Positions 1-11,538 of a stretch of 64,000 bases of DNA are shown piece by piece. The position numbers were made by a program, and so were the translations under genes. Location: positions 33,791,106 through 33,855,105 of the forward strand of contig NC_092100.1 of NCBI RefSeq assembly GCF_045679555.1, read 5' to 3'. The stretch's first letter is position 1; each line of letters begins with the position of its first letter. The notes under the pieces are model-generated. The model was not told the origin of the DNA. It did not search any database and saw only the letters and a list, made by a program, of their open reading frames with translations. Origin of the DNA: Salvelinus alpinus (lineage: Eukaryota > Chordata > Actinopteri > Salmoniformes > Salmonidae).

Positions 1-620
1 GACAAATAGAGAAATAATAGAAAAATACTACTAGGACCAAATACACAATGTGTAACGATAACATCATTATATACATGGGGTAAGTATCGAGTCGATACGA
101 GGTACGAGGTAATAGAGTTAGATATGTACATATAGGTTGGGATAAAGTGACTAAGCAATGGGATAGATAAACAGTAGCAGCAGTGTATGTGATGAGTCAA
201 AAGAGTTAATGCAAAAATGGTCCGTGCAGATAGTCCGGGGTAGCTACTTGGTTAACTATACAGCAGTTTAATGGCTTGGGGGTAGAAAGCTGTTTAGGGT
301 CCTGTTGGTTCTAGACTTGGTGCATCAGTACCACTAGCAGAGAGAAGAGTAGCAGAGAGAAGAGTCTATGACTTAGGTGGCTGAAGTCTTTGACATTTTT
401 TAGGGCCTTCCTCTGACACTGCGTGGTACAGAGGTCCTGGATGGCAGAGAGCTCAGCCCCAGAGATAAACTAGGCTGTACGCATTACCCTCTGTAGCGCC
501 TAGTGGTCGAATGCCAAGCAGTTGCCATATCAAGCGGTGATGCAGCCAGTCAAGATGCTCTCAATGGTGCAGCTGTAGACATTTTTGAGGATCTGAGAAT
601 CTTTCCAGCGTCCTGAGGGG
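1..620 (-). mobile_element. LINE copy A, 3' portion (3' UTR and RT C-terminus)
   Basis: This is the 3' end of a salmonid non-LTR retrotransposon lying on the minus strand. From about position 290 it parallels the C-terminal coding end of the better preserved copy at 20.86-21.2 kb (shared stretches such as tagggccttcctctgacac and gtgcagctgtagac), and 1-290 corresponds to the 3' UTR. Reading frames are broken by many substitutions and no long ORF survives. The window edge cuts the element, so its poly-A end is not seen. It is interrupted at 620 by an LTR and resumes after 2079. Recognition is by homology within the window and memory of the family. Confidence 0.8.
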
Positions 621-2075
621 TGTCGTGTCTTTGGCTATGCCGGATTAAGTGATATGACATGCTATTCTATAAAACCTTTTCTCTGTAATTAATATTACCT
701 GATTGAGCTAATCATGTAAATGTAATTAACTAGAAAGTCGGGGCACCACGAAAGAATATTTATAGAGCTGTTATCTTCCGAATAAACTCTTAAAGACCTA
801 ATAATATTTTACACCAATAGCAGTCAATATTAATCGTCACCTTATTTCAGTCTCATCTGAAAGTTGTAAATTCTTGGTTATCTTCATGAACCCTGGCTAA
901 CAAGTAAAATCAGCAATACAAAATTGGGTTTAATTATTTATTTACTAAATACCTAACTAATCACACAGAATTACATATACACAGAATTAACCATACATTG
1001 ATTACAAATTATGTCGTAAAGGAAAACGTCCCTGGCGGACGGAACAGATATGACAGCTGGTTACCCGAAGAAAATGGGTTTGGGTTTGAGTGAAAGAGCG
1101 GGAAGACTGAAGAACAAAGGGAGAAGCGATGTCTCTATCGGGCTGTAGGCAGCCACTCTATCGTAAATATAGAATCTTATGCATTCTAAATTACCCCCCA
1201 TTTGGAAATGGAAAACGCAATAAATATTTACTGCTAGCTGCGCTTCAATAGGTTGGTGGTAGATGGAAGGCCGTGTTGCCCAACAGAGTCCTTTGTCCTT
1301 TGAAGAGTGTCTCTGGTGGTGAACGGGAAACGTTGTAGTGTCGTCGTTGTGTGGTAGACGGGATACTCTGTCCGTCCTTTCCTAGCCCACGTTTACAGCG
1401 GCCGCTGCTAACTCAACGGCTAGGAGGTATCACTTCTGTAGCGAATAAGACTTCCAAGTTAAGACCATTCGCAACCAAAGCTCATGCTGAGGTTGGCTTT
1501 GTTCTGTAGTTATTATCTGAATCCTTCTGACATCGGATCGTCATCCTAATGTACCCGGAACAGCAGGTTACATTTTCGTCAAGGGCTTATATAGTGGAGG
1601 GAGAAGGGTGTGTTTCATAGTTTATAACCCATATCTCTTCACAGGGGTGGGCCACTGATTGAGCAGAGCCATAACCTTATGAAAACCCAAATCTCTCATT
1701 TGGAAGCTAAAATGACATTTAATCTTTTCACAAATAATTTTATTTTTAAACATTTGAATTGCACAACAATTTCACGTGAATCTGATAACTATAATGTGTA
1801 GACTTTCCCAGATACAGTTTATGTTGTCCTGTCATCAGTCATAATGTCTCAGATGACAACCAAACTGACATCATATTCATTAAGTACCAACGCATATTTT
1901 CAACTGGTTCTATTACCGAAATATGGTTCCTTTCCCTCCACTTGTTTGATGTTCCCAGACTCTCTGTTTAACAAAAGCTATTCAAGAGTCCCTCTGTAGA
2001 GTCAAGAGAGAGGGAAGGGAGAAAGGTATTTATGGGGGGGGTCATAAACCTTACCCACAGGCCAACGTCATGACA
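621..2075. mobile_element. Solo LTR-like element (1455 bp) inserted in LINE copy A
   Basis: The block begins TGTCGTG and ends CATGACA, so it has the inverted TGTC...GACA termini of a retroviral or retrotransposon LTR. It is flanked on both sides by GGGG (617-620 and 2076-2079), which fits a 4-bp target duplication. LINE sequence lies on both sides, so the LTR arrived later. AATAAA-like signals occur on both strands, so I do not assign an orientation. No gag, pol or env frame is present. A sequence much like this recurs in salmonid DNA as far as I recall. Whether it comes from an endogenous retrovirus or another LTR element is undecided. Confidence 0.65.
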
Positions 2076-3592
2076 GGGGTAAGAGGCGTTAGACAGGTTA
2101 CTTGGCATACTTGGGCACAGGGACTATGGTGGTCTGCTTGAAACATGTAGGTCATTACAGACTGGGTCATAGAGAGGTTGAAAATGTCAGTGAAAAAACT
2201 TGCCAGCTGGCCAGCGCATGCTCAGAATATGCGTCCTGGTAATCCGTCTGAATGTTAACCTGTTTAATGATCTTACATCGGCTACAAAGAGCGAGATCAC
2301 ACAGTCATTCAGAACAGCTGGTGCTCTCATGGATGGTTCAGTGTTGCTTGTCTTGGAAGGCATGCCATAGAAGCTCATCTGGTAGGCTTGCGTCACTGGG
2401 CATCTCGCGGCAGGGTTTCCCTTTATAATCCATGATAGTTTGTTTGCAAGCCCTGCCACATCCGACGAGCGTCAGAGCCGGCTTAGTAAGATTCAAACTT
2501 ATGCCTTTATTGATGTTTTGACTGGTTGATGGTTCGTCGAAGGCCGTAGCGGGATTTCCTATAAGAGTACGGAATAGTGTCCCGCTTCTTGAAAGGGTCA
2601 GCTTTAGCTCAGTGAGGATGTTGCCTGTAATCCATGGCTTCTGGTTGGGATATGTACAAACGGTCACTGTGGGGACGATGTTGTCGAAGCACTTATTAAT
2701 GAAGCCGATGACTGAAGTGGTGAACACCTCAATGTTATTGGATGAATCCTGGAACATATTCTAGTCTGTGCTAGTGAAATAGTCCTGTAGCTTAGCATCC
2801 GCTTCATCGGACCACTTCTCTATTGAGCACGTCACTGGTACTTCCTGTTCAAGTTTTTGCTTGTAACCATAGAGTTATGGTCAGATTTGCTAAATGGAGG
2901 GCGAGGGAGAGATTTGTATGCATTTCTGTGTGTGGTGTAAAAGTAATCTAGAATTTTTTCACCTCTAGTTGCACAGGTGACATGCTGGTAATAATAAGGT
3001 AAGACTGATTTCAGTTTCCCTGCATTCAAATCATCGGACACTAGGAGCTCTGCCTCTGGATGTGCATTTTCTTGTTTGCTTATGGCCCTATACAGCTCTT
3101 TGAGTGTGGTCTTGGTGCCAGCATCGGTTTCTGGTGGTAAATAGACAGTTATGAAAACTTTCTTGGTAAATAGTATGTTCTGTAGCTTATAATGAGGTAT
3201 TCTAATTCAGGTGAGCAAAACCTTGAGATTTCCTTATTAATATTAACATTTTGTTAGCAAAGAGACACACACCTCCCCCGTAACCTTACCCGAAGCTGCA
3301 TTTCGGTCTTGACGATACATAGAAAAACCAGCTAGATGTTTTTGGGGATAATGTACCTGTAACGCCTCAAACAAAAAATAACAGAACAAATAAAAATGTG
3401 GTCACAAAAAAAAGAAAAACCAGCTAGATGTATATTATCCATGTCCTTGTTCAGCCATGACTATAAAAACATAGGACATTCCAGTTATTCAGGTTCCATT
3501 GATAGGATAGTCTCAAACGGAGCTCGTCCAGGTTGTTCTCTAGTGATTGTACGTTTGCCAATAGAACGGAGGGTAGACAATTCAAACCTCAG
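2076..3592 (-). pseudogene. LINE copy A, endonuclease and linker region, broken
   Basis: This is the 5' half of the same LINE, minus strand, coding for the APE-type endonuclease and the linker before the reverse transcriptase. The stretch 2832-3041 reads as an endonuclease fragment with DLNAGKLKSV and the SDHN motif near its end. The stretch 2338-2757 reads as the linker (TYPNQKPWITGN). Stop codons and frameshifts separate the pieces. The whole RT palm that should lie between this part and the 3' part at 1-620 is absent, so this copy lost about 1 kb apart from the LTR insertion. It keeps SDHN, which the copy at 23-24 kb lost. It cannot encode a working protein. Confidence 0.75.
3321..3431 (+). 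repeat. 73-bp A-tailed insertion with 19-bp target duplication
   Basis: A perfect 19-bp direct repeat, agaaaaaccagctagatgt, lies at 3321-3339 and 3413-3431. Between the copies are 73 bp (3340-3412) that end in a run of A and contain aataaaaatg shortly before it. Removing the insert restores a continuous LINE sequence. A direct repeat of this length plus an A tail is the mark of LINE-type target-primed reverse transcription, so this looks like a tiny retroposed transcript end on the plus strand. Its source is not recognised. Confidence 0.55.
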
Positions 3593-4044
3593 AGTGTACA
3601 AGGCATTTAAAAATAGTTGCCATAGAAATTCCTATTGAATGTTCAGTCTTTCACAAAGGGAAATGTCAAATGATAATCGTTGATGAACCTAGACAAACAG
3701 GAAAGTCCAAGGAAGGTCTTTCTGGACCCTGGGCTCTACCAATTTACCTTCGCAATTTCGCCTAAGCTGAGAGCGTTGACTTGGAGCTGTTTTCTTCCTT
3801 CAGAAATGGATGGATCTCTAATTAGCTGAACCCTAATAAGCTGGTGTTTAATTTTCTTTTCAAAGGAAAACGGTGCAGCCTTCAGGTAATTAGTGATGTT
3901 CCTCTTTCATAAACCTTCTGATGGAAAATCGAAGCATGTCAATTATAATGCCTCATTAGTTTATTGTAATGTAGATTCAAATATTTATATAGCCATGTTT
4001 CACAACAATATTGAACTGATAATATATCCCCTGTGACATTAAAT
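3593..4044. other. Unassigned AT-rich sequence
   Basis: No gene, known repeat or clear structure is seen here. It may include the degraded 5' end of the LINE copy to its left. Confidence 0.4.
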
Positions 4045-4645
4045 CCCACTGGGCAAAAACTAGTTGAATCAACATTGTTTCCACATCATTTCAACAAAAT
4101 ACATCAATGTGACAACGTTGAATCAACCTGGAAAACTAATTGGATTGGCAAAAAAATCATCAACATTTGTCTTTTTTTAACCCAACTTTTAACCTAAATT
4201 CAATGACATGGTGACATTTCTTGTTGATTTTCCCGTTGAAATCACATTAGTTGACAACTAGGGATGATTCACCGATACAAATGTTTCATATGCGAGTGCA
4301 TTGATTGGTCTGCAGGATCCCAAACTGATTCCAAAAATTAGCATGCATCGTTCAGAAAACCGTTTCAAACGTTAAGAATCGCCTGTTCTAACAAAGAGAG
4401 AGAGGTAAACCGCACATCACCTTCAGCTTTGTAATGTTTGTAAAAAAAAAAAGAAGGCTTGCGAAATGTTAAGCTTCATTAGTTGAACCAATTTAATTAG
4501 CTAGGTTATTGTTGTCAAATGTGCTGTTGAAAATGGTATTTTACCGAAATAAACCCCCTGGAAGCAAATGTCATTTCAAAGTCTATTCCATGTTGGTTCA
4601 ATGTAATTTAATTGAAATGACGTGGAAGCAACATTGACCAGTGGG
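4045..4645. mobile_element. TIR element of the CCCACTGGGCA family, interrupted
   Basis: The left end is cccactgggcaaaaactag and the right end is ttgaccagtggg, an inverted pair. The same left end occurs at 9734, 49966 and 54530, so this is a dispersed non-autonomous DNA element. Text rich in ttgaatcaacattg and its variants is typical of the family. The middle (about 4263-4500) differs from the other copies and begins ggatgattcaccgatac, suggesting a further insertion. No coding capacity is visible. Confidence 0.55.
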
Positions 4646-5291
4646 GAAGTAACCTAACTAAGCAACCGCTTGATACATGACTCTCATCTTGCTATATAGC
4701 CTACCTGCGAATGCGGTTTGGATTTTATTTTTTATTGTTCGGGGTCACCATCAGCAATAGTTTTGACAGCTTTGTTTTAAACAATCAATGTACGTGGTCA
4801 TTTGTAAATATACAGGGTAAAATGGATGATTTTATAATGAGGACAACAATTGCTTTTTCTACCCGTTCACGTTCAAAGCGGGACAAAAAAAAACAATTCT
4901 CCAAACCATGTAAACCATTCGATTTTGAGACGAGGGTGAAATCTAAAGTGGGTCTATATTTTCGTTGGCTATGACATATCTCATTTTTAAAGATAAATGT
5001 TGATACATTACTAGCTCAAATACTTTGAATCTGCAAAAGAGCAAACATTGCCACTATAATCTGATAGTGGGGTGGTAGATGCCCAGTTTCCGTTATGGCT
5101 CGCCTCAGGTGGGTCGTCTATTGTTAACACAGCCACAAAGTCATAAACCCTGCTAATTTCTGCAGTTTCTCTTCTTAAAATATTATTTATAACCTAACCT
5201 TCACCACACTACTAATCTAATGCCTAACCCTAACCTTAAATGAAGACAAACAATCAGTTTGTTTTTATTCATCTTTACTATCTAGTAGAAA
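4646..5291. other. Unique AT-rich sequence
   Basis: I see no gene. The open frame at 4711-4974 has no recognisable domain and ordinary AT-rich composition. Confidence 0.4.
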
Positions 5292-6836
5292 CAGTGCCTT
5301 CTGAAAATATTCAGACCCCTAGACTTTTCCTTTTTTTTTTTTTACGTTACAGCCTTATTCTAAAATGTATTAAATTGTATTTTTCCTCATCAATCTACAC
5401 ACAATACTCCATAATGAAAAAGCAAAAACAGGTTTTTAGACATTTTTGCTAATTTATATATATAAAAAAATATGAACATTAATTTACATAACTATTCAGA
5501 CTCTTTACTCAGTACTTTGTTGAAGCACCTTTGGCAGCGATTACAGCATCAAGTCTTCTTAGGTATGATTCTACAAGCTTGGCACACCTGTATTTGGGGG
5601 AGTTTCTCTCATTCTTCTCTGCAGATCCTCTCAAGCTCTATCAGGTTCGATGGGGAGCATTGCTGGACAGCTATTTTCAGGTCTCTCCAGAGATGTTCGA
5701 TCTGGTTCAAGTCCGGGCTCTGGCAGGGCCACTAAAGGACATTCAGAGACTTGTCCCGAAGCCACTCCTGCGTTATCTTGGCTGTGTGGTTAGTGTCATT
5801 GTCTTGTTGGAAGGTGAATCTTCACCCCAGTCAGAAGTCCTGAGCACTCTGGAGAAGGTTTTCATCAAGGATCTCTCTGTACTTTGCTCCGTTCATCTTT
5901 CCCTCAATCCTGACTAGTCTCCCATTTCCTAATGCTGAAAAACATCCCCACAGCATGATGCTTCCACCACCATGCTTCACCATCAGGTTTCCTCCAGATG
6001 TTCAATCTTGGTTTCATCAGACAAGAGAATCTTGTTTCTCATAGTCTGAGAATCTTTAGGTGCCTTTTGGCAAACTCCATGCGGCCTGTCATGTGCCTTT
6101 TGCTGAGGAGTGGCCACTCTACCATAAAGGCCTGATTGGTGGAGTGCTGCAGAGATGTCCTTCTGGAAGGTTCTCCCATCTCCACAGATTAACTCTGGAG
6201 CTCTGTCAGAGTGACCCTCGGGTACTTGGTCAGCTCCTTGGCCAAGGCCCTTCTCTCCAATTTCTCAGTTTGGCAGGGCAACGAGCTCTAGAAAGAATCT
6301 TGGTGGTTCCAAACTTCTTCCATTTAAGAATGATGGAGGCCACTGTGTTCTTGGGGACCTTCAATGCTACAGAAATGTGTTGATACCCTTCCCCAGATCT
6401 TGCCTCGACACAATCCTGTCTTGGAACTCTATGGACAATTCCTTCGACCTCATTGCTTGGTTTTTGCTCTGACATGCACTGTCAACTGTGGGACCTTATA
6501 TAGACAGGTGTGTGCCTTTCCAAATCATGTCCAATCAATTTAATTTACCACACGTGGACTCCAATCAAGTTGCAGAAACATCTCAAGGATGATCAATGGA
6601 AACAGGATGCACCTGAGCTCAATTTTGAGTCTCATAGTAAAAGGTCTGAATACTTATGTAAATAAGGTATATACATTTCCAAAAATGTCCAAAAACCTGT
6701 TTTTGCTTTGTCATTATGGGGTATTGCTTGTAGATTTCTGAGGATTTTTTATTTATTTAATACATTTTAGAATAAGGCTGTAACGTAACAAAATGTGGAA
6801 AAAGTCAAGGGGTCTGAATACTTTCCAAAGGCACTG
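5292..6836 (-). mobile_element. Tc1-like transposon, full length, degraded
   Basis: Both ends are present. The left end reads cagtgccttctgaaaatatt and the right end reads actttccaaaggcactg, inverted relative to each other. TA follows the right end at 6837-6838, and the matching TA on the left is mutated. The length of about 1.55 kb is normal for fish Tc1-like elements. The transposase lies on the minus strand. Related ends occur at 16779 and 30305. Confidence 0.88.
5500..6475 (-). pseudogene. Tc1-like transposase, frameshifted
   Basis: This would encode a cut-and-paste DDE transposase. The reading starts at 6475 with MSEQKPSNEVEG and runs 81 residues (6230-6475) through the N-terminal helix-turn-helix, seen in the stretch ISVALKVPKNTVASIILKW and the GRPAKL-like ARCPAKL that follows. 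After that the frame is lost and the catalytic core is recognisable only piecemeal to about 5500. Plus-strand ORFs over 5472-5917 and 6060-6383 are antisense shadows. A family member is usually about 340 residues in one frame, so this copy is dead. Confidence 0.8.
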
Positions 6837-7929
6837 TAAATGCAAATAATTTACACACACACATAAATACACACGCACAGAGAAGTCAGCTCAGAGAGGA
6901 CCAACTCAGGACCTCCATCAGCAGTGTATTTTATTTCAGAATGGAAAATTAATGTGTTTATTCAACAAATGTTAATGAATCGTATCGCTTTTAACCAAAT
7001 CGCATTGATTTGTTCCTCTAATCAAATCAAATCGCCCTGAATTGTTTTTAACTGAAACATATTGTTCCTGTATCATATCGTAGCCCATTTATTAAGACAC
7101 GTATTAAATCGTCTTGATAAGGAAAGATGCACATCCCTATTGACAGCTCAACCGAATGAAAATCAAAACTGACGTTGAAATGACGTCTGCGCTCAGTCGG
7201 ATCACAGAATGTATCTTGTTCTTAAAAGGCACTATCCAGACCAAATGTCCTGTTAAACACCTGCAACAGCAGAAACTTGACCTCCGGCATTTATTTAAGC
7301 GTTGACTCTGTTACATGGAAATCTCAGTAGATGTACCAGTAAAGGCATCCGCATGCTTCTAATCTGAAACAGTTCGGAACAGTTCGTGCATATAACATGA
7401 CGACATTTTGGGACGTTTTCGTTCGTTCTGGTCTTCGTCAAGGTTTTTTTCGGCTGTTCATACACACAATATTTTTTTCTCAAGGCAAGCCGAAGTCGGT
7501 AGCCGAAGTCTACGTCCTTTCATCTATGATTGGTCAACAGTAGGGATTTTTCAATTACGTGTTTGTTGTCATTCAATGAGAGATCAATCGTTTTCATGCA
7601 GTTTTTGACTTGAGAAATACTGCACCAAACATCTTAGTTACAGTAGATGTAAAATTGTGTGACCAACATCTCTGCAAAAATGTCAAAATGAATGACAGAT
7701 TTCTTGAGTTATCTTCGGTTAATTATATTTTGAGGAAGTGTATACTGGCTATGGTGTCTCAAGATGGAGAAACAGTACTAATGCTGTTTTTCTCATTTTT
7801 CAAGTGAAGGTCTATTAAGTGAAGGTCGTTTCGCCTAGCCCAGGGCTCTCCAACCCTGTTCCTGGGTTGGAAACCGAAGCATGTGAAGGCTTAAGTCATT
7901 ACGCAAACCTATATATACAGTATATTTAA
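6837..7929. other. Mostly unique AT-rich sequence
   Basis: No gene is recognised. The segment 6960-7140 is rich in atcgtatcg-like text and ends gatgcacatccctatt. With aactagggatgattcacc near 4260 this may be the far end of an older transposon that contains the Tc1 copy, but the match is short. No other structure is seen. Confidence 0.35.
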
Positions 7930-8131
7930 TTTTTATTTAACCTTTATTTAACTAGGCAAGTCAGTTAAGATCAAAATCTTATTTTACAATGACGGCCTAC
8001 CGGGGAACAGTGGGTTAACTGCATTGTTCAGGGGTAGAACCACAGATTTTTACCTTGTCAGCTCGGGAATTAGATCTAGAAACCTTTCGGTTACTAGCCC
8101 AATGCGCTAACAACTAGGCTACCTGCCGCAT
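7930..8131 (-). mobile_element. HpaI-type tRNA-derived SINE
   Basis: A minus-strand SINE. On the minus strand it begins with a tRNA-like head (gcggcaggtagcctagttg), passes through the conserved body around ctgacaaggtaaaaatctg, and ends in the LINE-derived tail aactgacttgcctagttaaa. Other copies at 25439, 28328 and 38259 match along the full length. The A box is slightly altered. It is non-coding. Confidence 0.88.
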
Positions 8132-8389
8132 TTAAGGTTGAAAAGGACAATAACTCTCATCCAATGGCCACCACTGCTGCTGGTACTGCTCTGTATTTGG
8201 TGGAGATGCAGCGGAATGTGTTTTCAATGTACTGTGTGGTGACGCGACAGTGAAGTGTGATGGCTCCCAGGCAGCAGTATGACTGGTGGGATAATGGGCT
8301 AAATAATAATTCTCAGCTGTCACATCCAGTCACTGTGCAGGACTCCGCTTAGGGCCGAGGATCAGCTCTGGGCTCCGTTGCACATAATT

Positions 8390-8558
<169 letters not shown>

Positions 8559-8607
8559 TGTATTAGGGAGCTATTTTTATTACTAGAGGTTATTGTACAA
8601 TATTTTG

Positions 8608-9000
8608 AATTTATTTATTTTAACTAGGTAAGTTGACTGAGAACACATTCTCATTTACAGCAACGACCTGCGGAATAGTTACAGGGGAGACAGATGAATG
8701 AGCCAATTGTAAACTGGGGATGATTAGGTGACCATGATGGTATGAGGACCAGATTGGGAATTTAGCCATGACACCATGCTTAACACTCTTACGATAAGTG
8801 TCATCGGATTTTTAGTGACCACAGAGAGTCAGGACACCCATTTAACATCCCATCCGAAAGGCAGCACCCTACACAGGGTGCCCTGGGATATTTTTTTTGA
8901 CCTGAGGAAAGGGTGCCTCCTACTGGCCCTCCAACACCACTTCCAGCAGCATCTGGTCTCCCATTCAGGGACTGACCAGGACAAACCCTGTTTTTGTCAG
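8608..9000 (-). mobile_element. 5S-rRNA-derived SINE (OS-SINE1/SINE3-like), 5' truncated
   Basis: On the minus strand the right end, about 8956-8990, resembles the 3' half of vertebrate 5S rRNA: the plus-strand text ggtctcccattcagggactg is the complement of the 5S segment around the second internal promoter element. The body has gggatgattaggtgaccatg, and the left end is a tail (ttaactaggtaagttgactg) like that of the HpaI SINE and the salmonid LINE. The 5' part of the 5S head is missing or replaced. From memory, salmonids carry a 5S-derived SINE family; the assignment is by features, not search. Confidence 0.7.
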
Positions 9001-9733
9001 AGGAAGGTACATGCATACGGAAGGGAGATGGTTCCAAAGTGTCATATTGGCTCAACATTTGCGGCAGTCCAGCTGTGATTGGGTCTCAGGTTTCAATTGT
9101 ACTCCTTCCAGACTGAGGCCAGGCTGATACTGCCTGAGGTCTGATCAGACAGACAAGGAAGAACCTCTCACTGTTTGATGTGAGTGCAGCCCTGACAGGC
9201 TCTTCATTACCAGGGAAAGATATTCTGCTCTTAATAAGCTGAGACTAAATCTCTGAACTGTCCTATACTGTGGTTTTGACTGAAACTCTCTCACAAAGAC
9301 CCTCAAGGTCAATGATACTCAACAGGCCTGTTCTGTGCTACTTGTCTAGTTCAGCTGCAGGGTTCATTTTCTGCTTTGATGACGCACGCTATCGTACCAA
9401 AATATATCATTTTCCCACTGAGCCTTTGTATTTCTCAACGAGCACTGTTCTTCAGCAGTGTTCTAAAAGCTGACTGTCTCCCTCTGCCTTCCCGCTGCAG
9501 TTGCTCAAAGCAACCCATTTAAAAGAAATACTGCTGTAAAGGAAAACATTCATAGAAACATCTTCTCAAACCTCATGAAATTGTAATTTACAAGCCTGGT
9601 TGACATTTGTTTCAATCACATGAAATACGTAGACATACCTATTCATATGAAAGTGGATGTACCTTCCTGCTTTTATTATTGAAGTGAAGAGCATATCATC
9701 AACTAAGAATCCAAACATGCATTTCACAGTATT
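9001..9733. other. Unique sequence, nothing recognised
   Basis: No gene, repeat or structure stands out. Confidence 0.4.
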
Positions 9734-9958
9734 CCCACTGGGCACAGACGTCAGTTCGTCTAGTTTTGATTAACATTTGGTTAGCTTGTCAACTAATGAG
9801 ATTTCAAAGTGTAATCAACAAAAAATGTTGTGTGAAAAAAGAATATGTAAAAAAAAAATCGTAACTTTTTTCAAATCCAATCAGTTTTCCACGTTGATTC
9901 AATGTCATAATATTGAATTATTGGGTTTAAATTGCATGGAAACAACAAACCACCTTCA
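9734..9958. mobile_element. CCCACTGGGCA-family element, fragment
   Basis: It starts cccactgggcacagacgtc and contains ccacgttgattcaatgtcat, matching the style of the copies at 4045 and 54530. The opposite terminus is not clear. Confidence 0.5.
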
Positions 9959-10242
9959 CCTCCAGATTGTTCGGCTATGTGGGTTTTTCTGTGTGTTCTA
10001 GTCAGGGTGAAGTGCTCTTTAAAATAAGCGCTCCAGCAGCATTAATATGTGAGGCATCACATCAACAAGAATGAGTCGGGACAGGGAGGTTGTTTACATT
10101 TTACATCCCTGTGTTTTATTATGAGGGGATGAGCTTGTTGAGCTCTTGATAAGCCTTTGCAGTGCTGCAATGCCTCCAAAGGTCTTGTCAGTCCTTATTG
10201 TGAGCAGCAGCAGAGGACCATGTCTCTTACATCAGACAGGGA
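9959..10242. other. Unique sequence
   Basis: Nothing recognised. Confidence 0.35.
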
Positions 10243-10258
10243 CTATCTTTCTCTTCTT

Positions 10259-10731
10259 TTTTATTTTTAAATTTTATCCCATTTTCTCCCCAATTTTCGT
10301 GGTATCCAATCGCTAGTAATTACTATCTTGTCTCATCGCTACAACTCCCGTACGGGCTCGGGAGAGACGAAGGTCGAAAGCCATGCGTCCTCCGAAGCAC
10401 AACCCAACCAAGCCGCACTGCTTCTTAACACAGCGTGCCTCCAACCCGGAAGCCAGCCGCATGTGTCGGAGGAAACACCGTGTACCTGGCCCCCTGGTTA
10501 GCGCGCACTGTGCCCGGCCCGCCACAGGAGTCGCTGGAGCGCGATGAGACAAGGATATCCCTACCGGCCAAACCCTCCCTAACCCGGACGACGCTATGCC
10601 AATTGTGCTTCGCCCCACAGACCTCCCGGTCGCGGCCGGCTGCGACAGAGCCTGGGCGCGAACCCAGAGACTCTGGTGGCGCAGCTAGCACTGCGATGCA
10701 GTGCCCTAGACCACTGCGCCACCCGGGAGGC
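10259..10731 (-). mobile_element. SmaI/SlmI-type tRNA-derived SINE, complete
   Basis: A complete minus-strand SINE of 473 bp. Its head at the right end reads, on the minus strand, cctcccgggtggcgcagtgg with an A-box-like tggcgcagtgg and a B-box-like gggttcgcgcccagg. The body includes gactcctgtggcgggccggg and the 3' end reads ccacgaaaattggggagaaa. It is flanked by a perfect 16-bp duplication, ctatctttctcttctt, at 10243-10258 and 10732-10747. This is direct proof of target-primed insertion and fixes both boundaries. The intact duplication suggests a moderately recent insertion. ORFs on both strands here are chance readings of GC-rich SINE DNA. Confidence 0.93.
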
Positions 10732-10747
10732 CTATCTTTCTCTTCTT

Positions 10748-11177
10748 GTTCTTACCTTTATGATACATTCTCATTTTCCAAACCTTTTTGAGTTTTAGCC
10801 TGAGGTTACTTGCAGGTCATATAAAGATCTGATGTAATATATAGATATAGTATTACATCTGTGTCCTGATTCACCCGGTGCAGATGTTTCTAAGGCAGGT
10901 GACATTTGATGTAGCTAAGTAATGGCATAGTGGTTTCATAAGGCCTTTCAACTTTGAAGAGCCTGGGGATGTTGTAAGCCACTATTACTGGAGAAGGATG
11001 ATATTGGGTTACACGTGGGTTGTTGGACCTTTCTGCCAATTTTACTTCTGTCATGTAGCCACTGACTTTGATTATTATCTGAACGTTCCCATTATGATCT
11101 GGCAAACACCATCAAACATTGACTTGCTGCTCTGTACTGAACAGACAAAGTGCCTGCATAGTGGTATTAGCCTAAAG
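10748..11177. other. Unique sequence
   Basis: No gene or repeat recognised. Confidence 0.35.
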
Positions 11178-11538
11178 TAGGGGAGAGTGGGGTAAGTTGA
11201 GCCAAAGTGTTAGTTGAGCCACCCCTTGTTTCTGGGAAACCATACACCAAATGAATCATGTGACTTAATATTTAGGAAGAGGTCTTCATGGAGCCTGTGA
11301 AGGAAGAAACCACATGGGAAAAGTGATAAGCAAATTAGGTCCAAAAAACAGATCATCAAATTAATTTATTGTGTTATAGGTTTCATGATGCTTGTATCTA
11401 AACCAAAGTTGATAGTTTTAAGTTTTAAACATCAGTTGGGGTCTCTATAAGCTACATTATGAGGTCCTAAATCTAGCATGAAAGTGCATCCTTGTAGCTG
11501 TGTGAGCTAATATAATCAAAATGTTTGCCTTGGGGTAA

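Noticed and set aside
5472..5917. Plus-strand ORFs of 87 and 128 residues
   Set aside because: They are antisense to the minus-strand Tc1 transposase.
4260..7140. Large transposon enclosing the Tc1 copy, with agggatg ends
   Set aside because: The shared ends are only about eight bases and the interior does not support it.
7930..8131. Functional tRNA gene
   Set aside because: The tRNA-like head belongs to a SINE with a LINE tail and has a damaged A box.
10313..10791. Three ORFs of 88-118 residues
   Set aside because: They lie over a GC-rich SINE with proven boundaries and have no domains.
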